35,415 nucleotides of DNA. It comes from Alphaproteobacteria bacterium (GTDB lineage Bacteria > Pseudomonadota > Alphaproteobacteria > UBA9219). Below the pieces are notes generated by a model, which saw nothing but the letters and a program-made list of their open reading frames with translations, had not been told where the DNA came from and made no database searches. The number at the start of each line of letters is the position of its first letter. Positions within the stretch are counted from its first letter, which is position 1. The stretch spans positions 1 through 35,415 of the forward strand of contig JARLJD010000186.1 in assembly GCA_031291395.1 (NCBI GenBank), given 5' to 3'. Below, piece by piece: positions 7,801-13,473 of the stretch. The position numbers and the translations under genes are program-made.

Positions 7801-10518
7801 GCGCCTTTGGAGGTAGTTGATAACCAAGCGGCGGGAACTTCTATTAATGTGGTCAATAATAACAGCGGAGCCTATTCTTACGCAGGCTTTGAAGCCGCTT
7901 CAGGCACAGCAACGACGTCATTAGTGCAAATGAGCAGTAATTACGGCAGTTATGGCGCAATTCAGATGTGGGGTGGACAGCATGATTTTTATATTTATCA
8001 GGATGGAACATTTACGGCGTACTTTAGTGGCACAACGTACGGCCTTTCACTTGGAACCTACGCTAGAGATTCGAAGGTACCGCCCACCAACGGGTTGATT
8101 GTAAGCGGCAACGTCGGCATCGGCACCACCGCCCCCTCCCAACCCCTAACCGTCTCCGGCAATATCGACGTTATGGGGGGCAACAGCGGGTATTTGACGG
8201 AGATTGCGAACGATACGGCGACGGGGACGGGGCTTTATCTGTTGGCTAAGCTGAACAGCTCTGGCGCGGCGGTGATTGCGGGGGCGGGGGACAGCGACGG
8301 GGTGGTGGGCGTTGTGATGGGCGGCAACGGCACGACCGGCAATGCGCAGATTGCGGTGGGCGGGCAGGCGGTTTGCACGTTCGACGCTTCGGGCGTGACG
8401 GCGGCGGGGGATTTCGTCACGATCAGCAGCACGACCGCCGGCGATTGCCACGACAGCGGCAGCCAGACGCGCAGCGGCCTTAGCAGCCAGACAATCGGTC
8501 AGGTGCTAAGCACGACCGCGGTCAGCGGCAGCAATTACCCGATCACGGTGGCGCTGAACGGTTCGGGCGGCGGCGTTCCGGCTGGCACGACGGGACAGGT
8601 GCAGTTCAACAGCGGCAGCAGCACGTTCGCGGCCGACAGCCACATGACGTGGGACAACACGAACAAGATTCTGACGATCGGCACGGGCGCGGCTGTGCCG
8701 GTGGCGACGACCGGAGCGATGGCCAGTTTCGTGGTGAATGTGATTCCTCAAGCGACGGTGTCCTATGGCGTTTTGGGCAGCGCAAACACCGGCGCGACGG
8801 TGGGCGCGGCGACGGCGGGACAGGTGGCCTATTACTCGGGCGCCAATGCGATTTCGGGCACGGCGGCGCTGACGATCTCGGGCAGTTATGTGGGGGTGGG
8901 GACGGCGGCGGCGGGACAGGCTTTGACCGTCGGCGGCAATGTCGATGTGATCGGCAACGCCGTTTTGACCGAAATCGCGAATGCGCCTTCCGGCACGGCG
9001 GCGAACGAGCTGGCGAAGCTGACCTCGGGTCAAGCCGCGACGACGGCGATCACGGACACGGACGGGGTTGTGGGCATCGTGGTCGGCGGGGCTGGGACGT
9101 CGGGGAATGCGCAGATCGCGGTGGCGGGGCAGGCGGCTTGTTTGTTTGAAAACGCGGCGGTGGCGGGGGATTTCGTGACGATCGGCGCCACGACGGCGGG
9201 GCAGTGCCATGACGCGGGGGCGACTCGTCCGGCCAGCGGCGGCGAGACGGTGGGGCGTGTGCTGGCGTCGGGGCCTGCGGGGTCGGCTTATGCGGTGGCG
9301 ATAGCGATCGCGCCCAGCAGCGGCAACAGCGGCAACACGGCGGCGGCGTTCAGTTTTACGAACCAGACGGGGGTGAGCATGAGCAGCGCGATTTCCTCGA
9401 ACGCTGTGACGCTCTCGGGATTCAGCGGCACACTGACGGCGACGTGCGGAACAGGCTGTACGGCGATTGCGCGTAACGGCACATGGGGCGGCACAACGGT
9501 TTCGGGCTTTCAGTCGGGGGATACGATCGCGATCCGGCAAACTTCATCCGCCAGCGCGAACACAGGCACCAATGCCACGGTGACGGTCGGAACGACGGTC
9601 TCCGGCACATGGACGGTGACGACGAACAACAACACGGCCAGCGCGTTCAGCTTTACGAACCAAACGGGCGTCAGCGGCAGCATCCCCGTTATCAGCAACG
9701 CGGTGGTGGTAAGCGGCTTCTCCGGAACCTTGACGGCGACGTGCAACGCGGGCTGCACAAACATAGCGCACAACGGCGTGTGGAGCGGCACGATAGCGAC
9801 GGGCGTCGCGGCGAACGACACGATCGCTATCCAGCAAATCTCATCTACGACCACCGGCGGCACTGCGACGGCCTCGGTCACGGTCGGCAGCACGGTATCC
9901 GGCACATGGACGGTGACGACAGGGGCTGACGCGTGCCCCGCCGTCAGCACGCCGGGCACCGTTTGCGGCAGCGGCCTTGTTTACGCCGGAGTTTCGCCGG
10001 ATACAGGGGCGAAAATGTACACGACGCCGTGCGACGCCAATGCCTACTGGAACGGATCCAGCTGTACGGCCTGTGCGTCGGGCGTCTGGACGGGATCCGG
10101 AACATCGTGCAGCACGACGATCAATGGCGTGTCCGTCGGAGCCGGCCCCGGAATGACATGGAATAATGGCACCGGCAATTGGATACTTGAGGGTGTTACA
10201 TCCTCGCTGACAGGTAAAGCGAACACAGCGTTTTTGGTGGCTTCTACAGACATGGGGTATCCCTATAAGGCCGCCGATTATTGCGCAAGCCTGTCTTCCG
10301 TCTATGGATACAGCGACTGGTATTTGCCAAGCGCAAGTGAACTGAATGTTCTGTATAGCTACAAAGGGGCTATAGGAAACTTCAATACGGGCGGTTCGTA
10401 CTACTGGTCGTCCACGGAGTACGATAGTTACAACGCGTGGTACCAGCAGTTCAGTGGCGGCAACCAGGGCTACTACGGCAAGAACGATTCGTATCTTGTT
10501 CGTTGTGTTCGGAGATGA
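1..10518 (+). CDS. Giant modular repeat protein with C-terminal DGR-diversified lectin-like domain (5' partial)
   Basis: The frame is open from base 1, so the start lies upstream. The GTG at 4 is not a start, because the same DVTITNAG stretch recurs mid-protein at 1867 and 3826. The visible 3,505 residues are mostly repeats: three long units to about 5450, then shorter modules. A VGIGTTSP-type hinge followed by a hydrophobic strand recurs many times, as in tail-fibre-like and large surface proteins. NTAVGYxAL or SxAMGY repeats resembling YadA/Hep_Hag heads lie near 740-1080, 2590-3060, 4870-5290 and 7020-7320. Two 99-codon repeats (9346-9921) and a Cys-containing linker lead to a DUF1566/Lcl-like domain (about 10120-10515) with DWYLPSASEL, YYWSSTE and terminal LVRCVRR. 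That fold family is a known DGR target. A surface-displayed or secreted fibre with a variable binding tip is inferred; no secretion signal is visible. GGG-rich scaffold segments alternate with AT-richer cassettes. Confidence 0.9.
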   Translation, partial: DVTITNAGVATVGRIQNVAVGSPTGVAGSAVVLANSPTMIGTASVANIAASGYAATTLEGDYSLTGDLSDAAISAASAVRFTGATATTFEGIAAGVSGQILYLHNASPTATLTLADQSDSTDGTAGSKIITGTGADVTLPANTSMSLQYDTAAQRWRVTGTSNVSGSTVSAGTQYEMAYYSAANVVSGDSGIVTDASNDFLVTAGKVGIGITAPAQMLDVNGNINVHTIASGYYIANNEVLFQPGGDTNSIAVGQGAAASQAAGWEANTAVGYQALTANTVGSGNTAQGFQALYSNGGNNNTAVGYGVLHYNWGGSNNTAVGSGALYFSNASQSNNNTAVGAGAGSSLSGGNNTILGYQVASSVLGSGSNNILIGTTQYTDTQSPSDSNTLNIGNLIYGTGLGTTSTAPAGYVGIGTASPNFTLDVSGSARINKPGSSGNILELWGNGGWLVKVPASGSNVVLGTGLTWNGITHPFVYNGSGSNSALTIGGGSSTTGSFLDLESTVGAVNPSNDYIVFGVNNAATEAMRIVHSGAVGIGTTSPNSLLQVYNGEVQVGSSGNTCTSANAGAIRYAGGTVYVCDSTLNWDVLGGAGGGALPSLANGDIWVGNVSNVPTPVALSQDVTITNAGVATVGRIQNVAVGSPTGVAGSAVVLANSPTLTGTASVANIAASGYAATTLESDYSLTGDLSDAAISAASAVRFTGATATTFEGIAAGVSGQILYLHNASPTATLTLADQSDSTDGTAGSKIITGTGADITLPANTSMSLQYDTTAQRWRVTGTSNVSGSTVSAGTQYEMAYYSAANVVSGDSGIVTDASNDLLVTGGKVGIGTTGPAAKLDVYGAIDLNGVNGISQPAGDTTGIAVGNGALGSQTATGLHNVAVGYQALNHDNADDNTALGYQALYSLSVGHHDTAIGSGSDYYDTSGTFNTAIGFGALYLNVGGGDNTIVGAFAGGGSGSWLGGSNNTAVGVSALNQIQGNASNNTSLGAGAGSAITIGNSNIAIGPNVANTILSTGSNNILIGTTQYTDTQSPSDSNTLNIGNLIYGTGLGTTSTAPVGNVGIGTASPNFTLDVSGTARINTPGSSGNVLELWGNGGWIVQVPASGSNVVLGTGLTWNGITHPVVYNGSGFGNPNSALTIAGGSSTTGSFLDLEATWGAASPSDDYIVFGVNNRATEAMRIVHSGAVGIGTASPNSLLQVYNGEVQVGSSGNTCTSANAGAIRYAGGSVYVCDSTLNWDVLGGAGGGALPALANGDIWVGNASNAPTPVALSQDVTITNAGVATVGRIQNVAVGSPTGVAGSAVVLANSPTMIGTASVANIAASGYAATTLEGDYASTGDLDDVAISAASAVRFTGATATTFEGIAAGVSGQILYLHNASPTATLTLADQSDSTDGTAGSKIITGTGADVTLPANTSMSLQYDAAAQRWRVTGTSNVSGSTVSAGTQYEMAYYSAANRISGDSGIVTDAGGDLLVTGGKVGIGTTSPANKLDIIDPTNQVVVELVSKAQFKQPIIKLVGYPQGIGDKVGQLSWVWDGNTVADISSVRDANNTTDAQSDLVFSTSGTERLRIDLVGNIGIGTTSPVQALDVNGNVNVEYKSTSSGYYLSGAQALFFPNNDNTSIAIGNGAAGTTAASPTGTSQNTAVGYKALGGGGYNTAVGYQSLASDVSYYNTAVGNGALQNCAWCEDNTVLGTYAGYSIASGATVYSNTIIGAWSLHGSSENINGSGNTVVGAGIGGVLTSGGYNTIMGAGVASTTLSTGSNNILIGTTQYTDTQSPSDSNTLNIGNLIYGTGLGTTSTAPAGYVGIGTTAPSATLDVQSAPAGTGYAVNVLGNNEVNGLFASAANANAITGTSYGGGKDIYGTGAYATAGWFEQVGFNYYNYSTPVLVAYRNNGGNYNTGAVLHVEDNTASPANLLEVVKQSNYDFVINNSGSVGIGTTSPADTLDVTGTGIHIASGTPGATTYDLYNSGGTLYWNGNALLTSGGSGVISGAGTVNYVARWTPNGVTLGTGTLYDNGTQVGIGTTTPAELLTVAKADSGVYAASSTSAYAPWTSGASAVVQAYNTSATDGGAAYDAFKVTNAAGDAQQAYIGAVSTTGSGVYSPALTFGAQSGAGAYNEYMRITGDGNVGIGTTLPSTSLEVDGVTNQTALTVAATANHPASIYAITANGSGPTTGGIYGSSENGTGIEGVAWLNNQYAIYGHSGRGGAGYFAQTGSIYQTYTSPVLYAYRDNGTVGGNDQTGAILRVEENDTSSGNLLEVVKQSNYKFVINNSGNVGIGTASPVSSLQVATGGLLSVTGAYGAGDTLPAGLTGAGTRMFFYPNKGAFRAGTVLGSEWDDANIGAYSVAMGYHTVASGDYSLAAGMSSASGAFSTSMGWNTSAFGSTSTAMGGDTDAAGVSSVSMGFATYAGGDYSTAMGYWTSAGAYEDIALGQYNVGGGNETTWVATDPVFEIGIGTSSTATANAVTVLKNGNVGIGTANPFASLQILGGSGTTYTLDVSNNYSGGNAPIAIKGAVGGTGGVGVAGYTSGSNGVGVYGQSSQSDGIAISGNNAASTGYGGYFSGGATALYAGGATYAGVFMGGNVGIGTTAPSAPLEVVDNQAAGTSINVVNNNSGAYSYAGFEAASGTATTSLVQMSSNYGSYGAIQMWGGQHDFYIYQDGTFTAYFSGTTYGLSLGTYARDSKVPPTNGLIVSGNVGIGTTAPSQPLTVSGNIDVMGGNSGYLTEIANDTATGTGLYLLAKLNSSGAAVIAGAGDSDGVVGVVMGGNGTTGNAQIAVGGQAVCTFDASGVTAAGDFVTISSTTAGDCHDSGSQTRSGLSSQTIGQVLSTTAVSGSNYPITVALNGSGGGVPAGTTGQVQFNSGSSTFAADSHMTWDNTNKILTIGTGAAVPVATTGAMASFVVNVIPQATVSYGVLGSANTGATVGAATAGQVAYYSGANAISGTAALTISGSYVGVGTAAAGQALTVGGNVDVIGNAVLTEIANAPSGTAANELAKLTSGQAATTAITDTDGVVGIVVGGAGTSGNAQIAVAGQAACLFENAAVAGDFVTIGATTAGQCHDAGATRPASGGETVGRVLASGPAGSAYAVAIAIAPSSGNSGNTAAAFSFTNQTGVSMSSAISSNAVTLSGFSGTLTATCGTGCTAIARNGTWGGTTVSGFQSGDTIAIRQTSSASANTGTNATVTVGTTVSGTWTVTTNNNTASAFSFTNQTGVSGSIPVISNAVVVSGFSGTLTATCNAGCTNIAHNGVWSGTIATGVAANDTIAIQQISSTTTGGTATASVTVGSTVSGTWTVTTGADACPAVSTPGTVCGSGLVYAGVSPDTGAKMYTTPCDANAYWNGSSCTACASGVWTGSGTSCSTTINGVSVGAGPGMTWNNGTGNWILEGVTSSLTGKANTAFLVASTDMGYPYKAADYCASLSSVYGYSDWYLPSASELNVLYSYKGAIGNFNTGGSYYWSSTEYDSYNAWYQQFSGGNQGYYGKNDSYLVRCVRR
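1867..3825 (+). repeat. Long in-frame repeat unit 2 of the giant gene
   Basis: The unit is 653 codons and has the same scaffold as unit 1. The cassette between about 2515 and 3060 differs in sequence and length from the one in unit 1 while keeping the NTAVGYQAL-style pattern. The downstream NFTLDVSG to WDVLGG segment is highly similar to unit 1. Confidence 0.85.
3826..5450 (+). repeat. Long in-frame repeat unit 3 of the giant gene (diverges at its 3' part)
   Basis: The scaffold restarts at 3826 with the same DVTITNAG sequence and stays near-identical to about 4470. It then carries two cassettes (about 4480-4740 and 4790-5290). After the shared TQYTDTQSPSDSN segment (about 5320-5430) the architecture changes to other modules. 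The 3' boundary is approximate. Confidence 0.75.
9346..9921 (+). repeat. Two tandem ~99-codon repeats just before the lectin-like domain
   Basis: Copy 1 (9346-9642) and copy 2 (9643 to about 9921) both start AFSFTNQTGVS and end GTWTVTT. Each contains the pair of cysteines in the pattern TATC-x2-GCT. They sit between the fibre modules and the C-terminal variable domain, so they may form a stalk. The two-cysteine pattern could allow a disulphide within each copy; this is inference. Confidence 0.8.
10391..10514 (+). repeat. DGR variable repeat (VR)
   Basis: The VR aligns without gaps to the TR with a constant offset of 836 bases. The 11 differences are at VR 10420, 10423, 10429, 10441, 10468, 10469, 10471, 10474, 10477, 10478 and 10486. 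TR has A at each; VR has T at five and G at six. They change nine Asn codons to five Tyr, two Asp and two Gly. The last 28 bases (10487-10514) are invariant and are where the initiation of mutagenic homology would lie. The region encodes the end of the lectin-like domain up to two codons before the stop. Confidence 0.96.
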
Positions 10519-10554
10519 ATCATTCAAATATTCAATTATTTTCTTTCTTTCTGA

Positions 10555-10569
10555 ACCCGCGAAGCGGGT
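10555..10569 (+). other. GC-rich stem-loop between VR and avd
   Basis: The stem is a perfect 6-bp ACCCGC/GCGGGT with a GAA loop, 37 bases after the stop of the giant gene. A run of A then six T (10574-10584) follows. Known DGRs often carry a short GC-rich hairpin just downstream of the VR that is needed for efficient target recognition. Here it is about 40 bases from the VR end, farther than in the Bordetella phage. It could instead be a weak intrinsic terminator of the giant gene. Confidence 0.5.
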
Positions 10570-10592
10570 CGAAGAAAATTTTTTGAGGGAAA

Positions 10593-10940
10593 ATGGCGCA
10601 ATATAAACATCTTCCGATTTACAAAGGCACCTATGATCTGTTAATGCGGATTACGGTAGTGACGAAGGATTTCCCTCGTGAACATAAATACACTTTGGGG
10701 CAGAAGCTGCGGGATGAGGTTTTGGATTTGATCCTTTTCATCTACCGCGCAAACAGCGCCACGGATCGCACGGCGCACATCACGGCAATCATCGAACGCA
10801 TACAATTGGTTGAAGTTATGCTTCGTTTGGCGCATGATCTGCGCGTGATCTCGCGCGGTCATTACGCGGGGCTTGCAGAAATGACAGACAGCCTTGCGCG
10901 GCAAGCGCAAGGTTGGCTCAAGAGTTCGGGGAGGAGATAG
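10593..10940 (+). CDS. avd: DGR accessory variability determinant (Avd), four-helix-bundle protein
   Basis: This is a 115-residue, mainly helical, basic protein. It starts MAQYKHLPIYKGTYDLLMRI and contains the DLILFIYRAN and HITAIIERIQLVEVMLRLAHDL helices typical of the Avd/S23-like four-helix-bundle family. Avd proteins form a pentameric barrel that binds the RT and the TR RNA and are needed for mutagenic cDNA synthesis; this is family knowledge. TTGAGGGA lies just before the ATG at 10593. Position between VR and TR is the common DGR layout. Identification rests on length, pattern and position. Confidence 0.9.
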   Translation: MAQYKHLPIYKGTYDLLMRITVVTKDFPREHKYTLGQKLRDEVLDLILFIYRANSATDRTAHITAIIERIQLVEVMLRLAHDLRVISRGHYAGLAEMTDSLARQAQGWLKSSGRR

Positions 10941-11226
10941 CCTGAACAGGCATGAGCCACGGCTCGGCTTGGCGCGCATATTCATCTCGGATAGCGGCGG
11001 TGTTCTGTAACGTAATATTCCATTCAGAAAGGTGTACGGCCCGTGCCGGAAAACCGTCGCCCGTCTTCAAGGAAGCAAAGCGCTTCCGACAAGACCGGCA
11101 GCGTTACCTGAAGTCAAAGGATATGATTTGCAGACCACCAAAGGAGAGGCGAAGGAGTCGCTGAAGTCATCTCCGGTGATAAGCTTCGCCGGGGATGTTC
11201 ATAAGATCGCTATCGAAACGTCAGTT
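10941..11226 (+). other. Avd-TR spacer, probably the 5' part of the DGR template RNA
   Basis: I see no convincing gene here; the short open frames change phase and read through the TR in the wrong frame. A 7-bp inverted repeat GGCGAAG (11148-11154) / CTTCGCC (11184-11190) lies just upstream of the TR. Degraded similarity to the sequence preceding the VR is visible around 11195-11222 (shared ATGTTC, GCTAT and GAAAC blocks). In studied DGRs the template RNA extends beyond the TR and is structured. Confidence 0.45.
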
Positions 11227-11350
11227 GCGGTTCGTACTACTGGTCGTCCACGGAGAACAATAGTAACAACGCGTGGAACCAGCAGTTCAGTGGCGGCAAC
11301 CAGAACAACAACAACAAGAACAATTCGTATCTTGTTCGTTGTGTTCGGAG
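11227..11350 (+). repeat. DGR template repeat (TR)
   Basis: This is a non-coding 124-base copy of the VR. Read in the target frame it has 12 Asn codons (ten AAC, two AAT), clustered at 11256-11270, 11277 and 11298-11324. It has 37 adenines, 24 of them in the first two positions of those Asn codons. All 11 changes seen in VR fall in these 24, and none in the 13 other adenines. AAY codons can mutate at the first two positions without ever giving a stop, which is the typical DGR design. Confidence 0.96.
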
Positions 11351-11389
11351 TTGGATTCTCTTCCCCGATGCTAAGCTTGCCGTAAGAAG

Positions 11390-12532
11390 ATGTCACAGAA
11401 GCTTCCACGCCCAGACGCTGAATTAACCCTTGAATCGGTGTTCGACGCTTATTTTGATTGCCGTCGTCATAAGAGGAACACGCTTTACCAGCTTGCGTTT
11501 GAGGCCGATCTGGAACGGAATCTTCTGGCGCTTTGGCGCGACTTGCGCGACGGAACTTACCAGATAGGCCGCAGCATCGCCTTCGTGGTTCAGCACCCCA
11601 AAACGCGCGAAGTCTGGGCTGCCAGTTTCCGTGACCGCATCGTTCATCACCTGATTTACAACGCAATCCGCCACCGTTTTTACGCGGGGTTTATCCGGGA
11701 CAGCTATGCCTGCATTCCGGGACGCGGAACGCATGACGGATGCTGCCGCATTTCCGGCTTTGCGCGGTCGGTCACGCGCAACTGGACGCGTCAGGCCTTT
11801 GTGTTGAAGGCGGATGTCGCCAGCTTTTTCACCAGCATCAACCGCCATGTTGTCTTGATGCAAGTTGAAGTGAGGGTGCATGAGGAATGGCTGCGCCGGT
11901 TAATTCGGCAAGTCGTTCTTCACGATCCCCGCGAAGGCGCGATTTTGCGGTCGTCGCAAGCGCTGTTCGCCAAGGTGCCGAGGCACAAGAGCCTTTGGCA
12001 CGCTCCGGAGGGATTCGGTTTGCCTATTGGCAATCTTACGAGCCAGTTCTTTGCCAACGTTCACCTTGATGCCCTTGACCAGTTCGCCAAGCATGACTTG
12101 CATGCGCATTACTATGGACGTTATGTGGACGACATCCTGATGTTTGACGAAAGCCCCGATGTGCTTAATGAACGTTATGCAAAGATGGAGAGGTTTTTGT
12201 TGGATCGGTTAGGGCTGCACCTGCATCCCAACAAAAAGAAACTGCACCCTGTCGCGCAAGGCATCGACTTTGTGGGCTTCATTATCAAGCCCGGGCGAAC
12301 CTATCTGCGCAATGCTTCGCTGGCTCGTTGCAAGCAAAAGATACGGGCGTGGGAGCGCGAGGGATCATCCGTCGATCCGCAAAGGTTGGAAAAATTAGGC
12401 CAGTCAATCACCAGCTATCTCGGCATGTTGCGTCAAGTGAACGGCTTTCGCGCAAGGCAACACCTGTGCCAGAACTTTCGCAGCCTGTTCATTTATGCCG
12501 ATGCGGAATGCACGAAATTGGTGGTGCCTTGA
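11390..12532 (+). CDS. DGR reverse transcriptase
   Basis: This 380-residue RNA-dependent DNA polymerase is compact, as is usual for DGR RTs. Visible motifs are R-x-V-x-H near residues 81-89 (FRDRIVHHLIYNAI), the first catalytic Asp in KADVASFF (D142), IGNLTSQ at 213-219, and the catalytic YVDD at 245-248 followed by ILMF. Glutamine in the SQ motif, where retroviral and group II intron enzymes usually have SP, is characteristic of DGR RTs. GFIIKPGRTYLR near 305 fits the thumb-side motif. The ATG at 11390 follows AAGAAG and starts 40 bases after the TR. No maturase or endonuclease domain is present, as expected. Confidence 0.95.
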   Translation: MSQKLPRPDAELTLESVFDAYFDCRRHKRNTLYQLAFEADLERNLLALWRDLRDGTYQIGRSIAFVVQHPKTREVWAASFRDRIVHHLIYNAIRHRFYAGFIRDSYACIPGRGTHDGCCRISGFARSVTRNWTRQAFVLKADVASFFTSINRHVVLMQVEVRVHEEWLRRLIRQVVLHDPREGAILRSSQALFAKVPRHKSLWHAPEGFGLPIGNLTSQFFANVHLDALDQFAKHDLHAHYYGRYVDDILMFDESPDVLNERYAKMERFLLDRLGLHLHPNKKKLHPVAQGIDFVGFIIKPGRTYLRNASLARCKQKIRAWEREGSSVDPQRLEKLGQSITSYLGMLRQVNGFRARQHLCQNFRSLFIYADAECTKLVVP

Positions 12533-12551
12533 AGGAATTGGGGGCTGCTTT

Positions 12552-13358
12552 TCAGATGGGAAGGGGAAAGACGCGGGGTTCCACCCCCGCGCCCTTCTTC
12601 TCGTTTTCCGTTCTCGTTGGCTCTTTCCTGTAATACGCCGCCAACCTCTGTCTCGCCTGCGGCAAATCTCCGTCGCGCGGAATCAATAGGCGCGAATGCG
12701 GGTTGGCGAAGACGTGGCGCGACAGGAAATGTCCGGTCATTTCCAGACCTTGAAAAATATCCGAAGCAGGCCATTCGCCGCCGCCCAGAAGAAAGGCGGG
12801 CAGGAGGAATAATTTGTCGTGGTAAGGTTTTCCGGCGTCAAGCGATACCGCGCGGCCTGTGCGCGGGCTGATATAGGCCAGATTTTCCGTATCGCCGCTG
12901 GCGGCGCAGCGGGTCAGGTCGAGGCCGTAACCCAAAGCCTGCAGCAAGCTTATCTCCCATTTAACGTAAACGGGCGCCCATAAATCGGCGTCCTGCAACG
13001 CCAACAGCGAGGCCAGCCCCGCATAAACCCCCGGCATCGGCTGGCGTTCGGGCAGACTGGCCTCTGTCACGGCGCAGGCGCTGGCGATGATCGAGAGAAC
13101 CTCCGGCGCATCTAGCCACACAGCGGCTTGCGCCGCCGTCAGATCGAGCGCAAAAGTGCCGAGCTGATCGATCAACCGCGCGCGCCATTGCGCCTGCACG
13201 CGATTGCCCGGCTGCAATGTCGGCCGCGCCGTCCGTCCCTGCCCGCCGTGAACCAGCCCCGCATGCCGCCCATGCGCCGCCGTCAGCAACGTCACCACCG
13301 CGGCATTCTCGCCATGGGGGCGGGCGGAGAGAACAATGCCTTCGTCGATCCATTCCAT
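12552..13358 (-). CDS. recO: DNA repair protein RecO
   Basis: This 268-residue recombination mediator of the RecFOR pathway helps load RecA on SSB-coated single-stranded DNA. The N-terminus, MEWIDEGIVLSARPHGENAA, followed by a short gap and HGRHAGLVHGG, is the conserved OB-fold region of alphaproteobacterial RecO. A helical C-terminal domain with GYGLDLTRCAASG follows. No zinc-binding Cys cluster is obvious. After the normal end (about LAAYYRK) there are about 20 extra Lys/Glu-rich residues, encoded where the opposing RT stem-loop lies. No clear ribosome binding site precedes the ATG. It converges with the DGR RT, with a 19-base gap. Confidence 0.92.
   Translation of the reverse strand: MEWIDEGIVLSARPHGENAAVVTLLTAAHGRHAGLVHGGQGRTARPTLQPGNRVQAQWRARLIDQLGTFALDLTAAQAAVWLDAPEVLSIIASACAVTEASLPERQPMPGVYAGLASLLALQDADLWAPVYVKWEISLLQALGYGLDLTRCAASGDTENLAYISPRTGRAVSLDAGKPYHDKLFLLPAFLLGGGEWPASDIFQGLEMTGHFLSRHVFANPHSRLLIPRDGDLPQARQRLAAYYRKEPTRTENEKKGAGVEPRVFPLPI
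12572..12591 (+). terminator. Possible terminator of the DGR RT (overlaps 3' end of recO)
   Basis: A perfect 7-bp stem CGCGGGG/CCCCGCG with a 6-base loop begins 40 bases after the RT stop. It is followed by a pyrimidine-rich but not pure T tract. It lies inside the last codons of the opposing recO gene. The weak T tract keeps this tentative. Confidence 0.4.
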
Positions 13359-13422
13359 GAGGGGAGGGTAGCAAAGATGGGTAAATGAGGCTAATCATTT
13401 ACTGCTCTACGCCACGATTCGC

Positions 13423-13444
13423 CATTCCGGCTTTCGCCGGAATG
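13423..13444. repeat. Short extragenic palindrome between recO and glycosyltransferase
   Basis: A perfect 9-bp stem CATTCCGGC/GCCGGAATG with a TTTC loop sits between two divergent genes. Palindromes of the GTCATTCC(C/G)GC type are common extragenic repeats in proteobacteria. Only one copy is seen in this window. Confidence 0.6.
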
Positions 13445-13473
13445 ACGACGTTTCTTTAATCTACTGATTTTTC

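Larger units (their letters stand above)
10391..12532 (+). mobile_element. Diversity-generating retroelement cassette (VR, avd, TR, RT)
   Basis: All four canonical DGR parts are present in order on one strand. They are a variable repeat at the 3' end of the target gene (10391-10514), an Avd-type accessory gene (10593-10940), a template repeat (11227-11350) and a DGR-clade reverse transcriptase (11390-12532). In characterised DGRs, TR RNA is copied by the RT with random insertion opposite adenines, and the cDNA replaces the VR. The 11 TR/VR differences here are all at TR adenines. No integrase or phage gene is near it, so a chromosomal rather than prophage DGR is likely, although the upstream neighbourhood is outside the window. 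Confidence 0.95.

Noticed and set aside
1-10518. A prophage tail module
   Set aside because: The repeat types also occur in phage fibres, but no tail, capsid, lysis or integrase gene is seen downstream; recO and housekeeping genes follow directly. It cannot be excluded for the sequence upstream of base 1.
11032-11385. Open frame of 117 codons that reads through the TR
   Set aside because: It runs in a different phase from the target gene, has no recognisable domain, and is explained by the TR and its spacer being a non-coding template.
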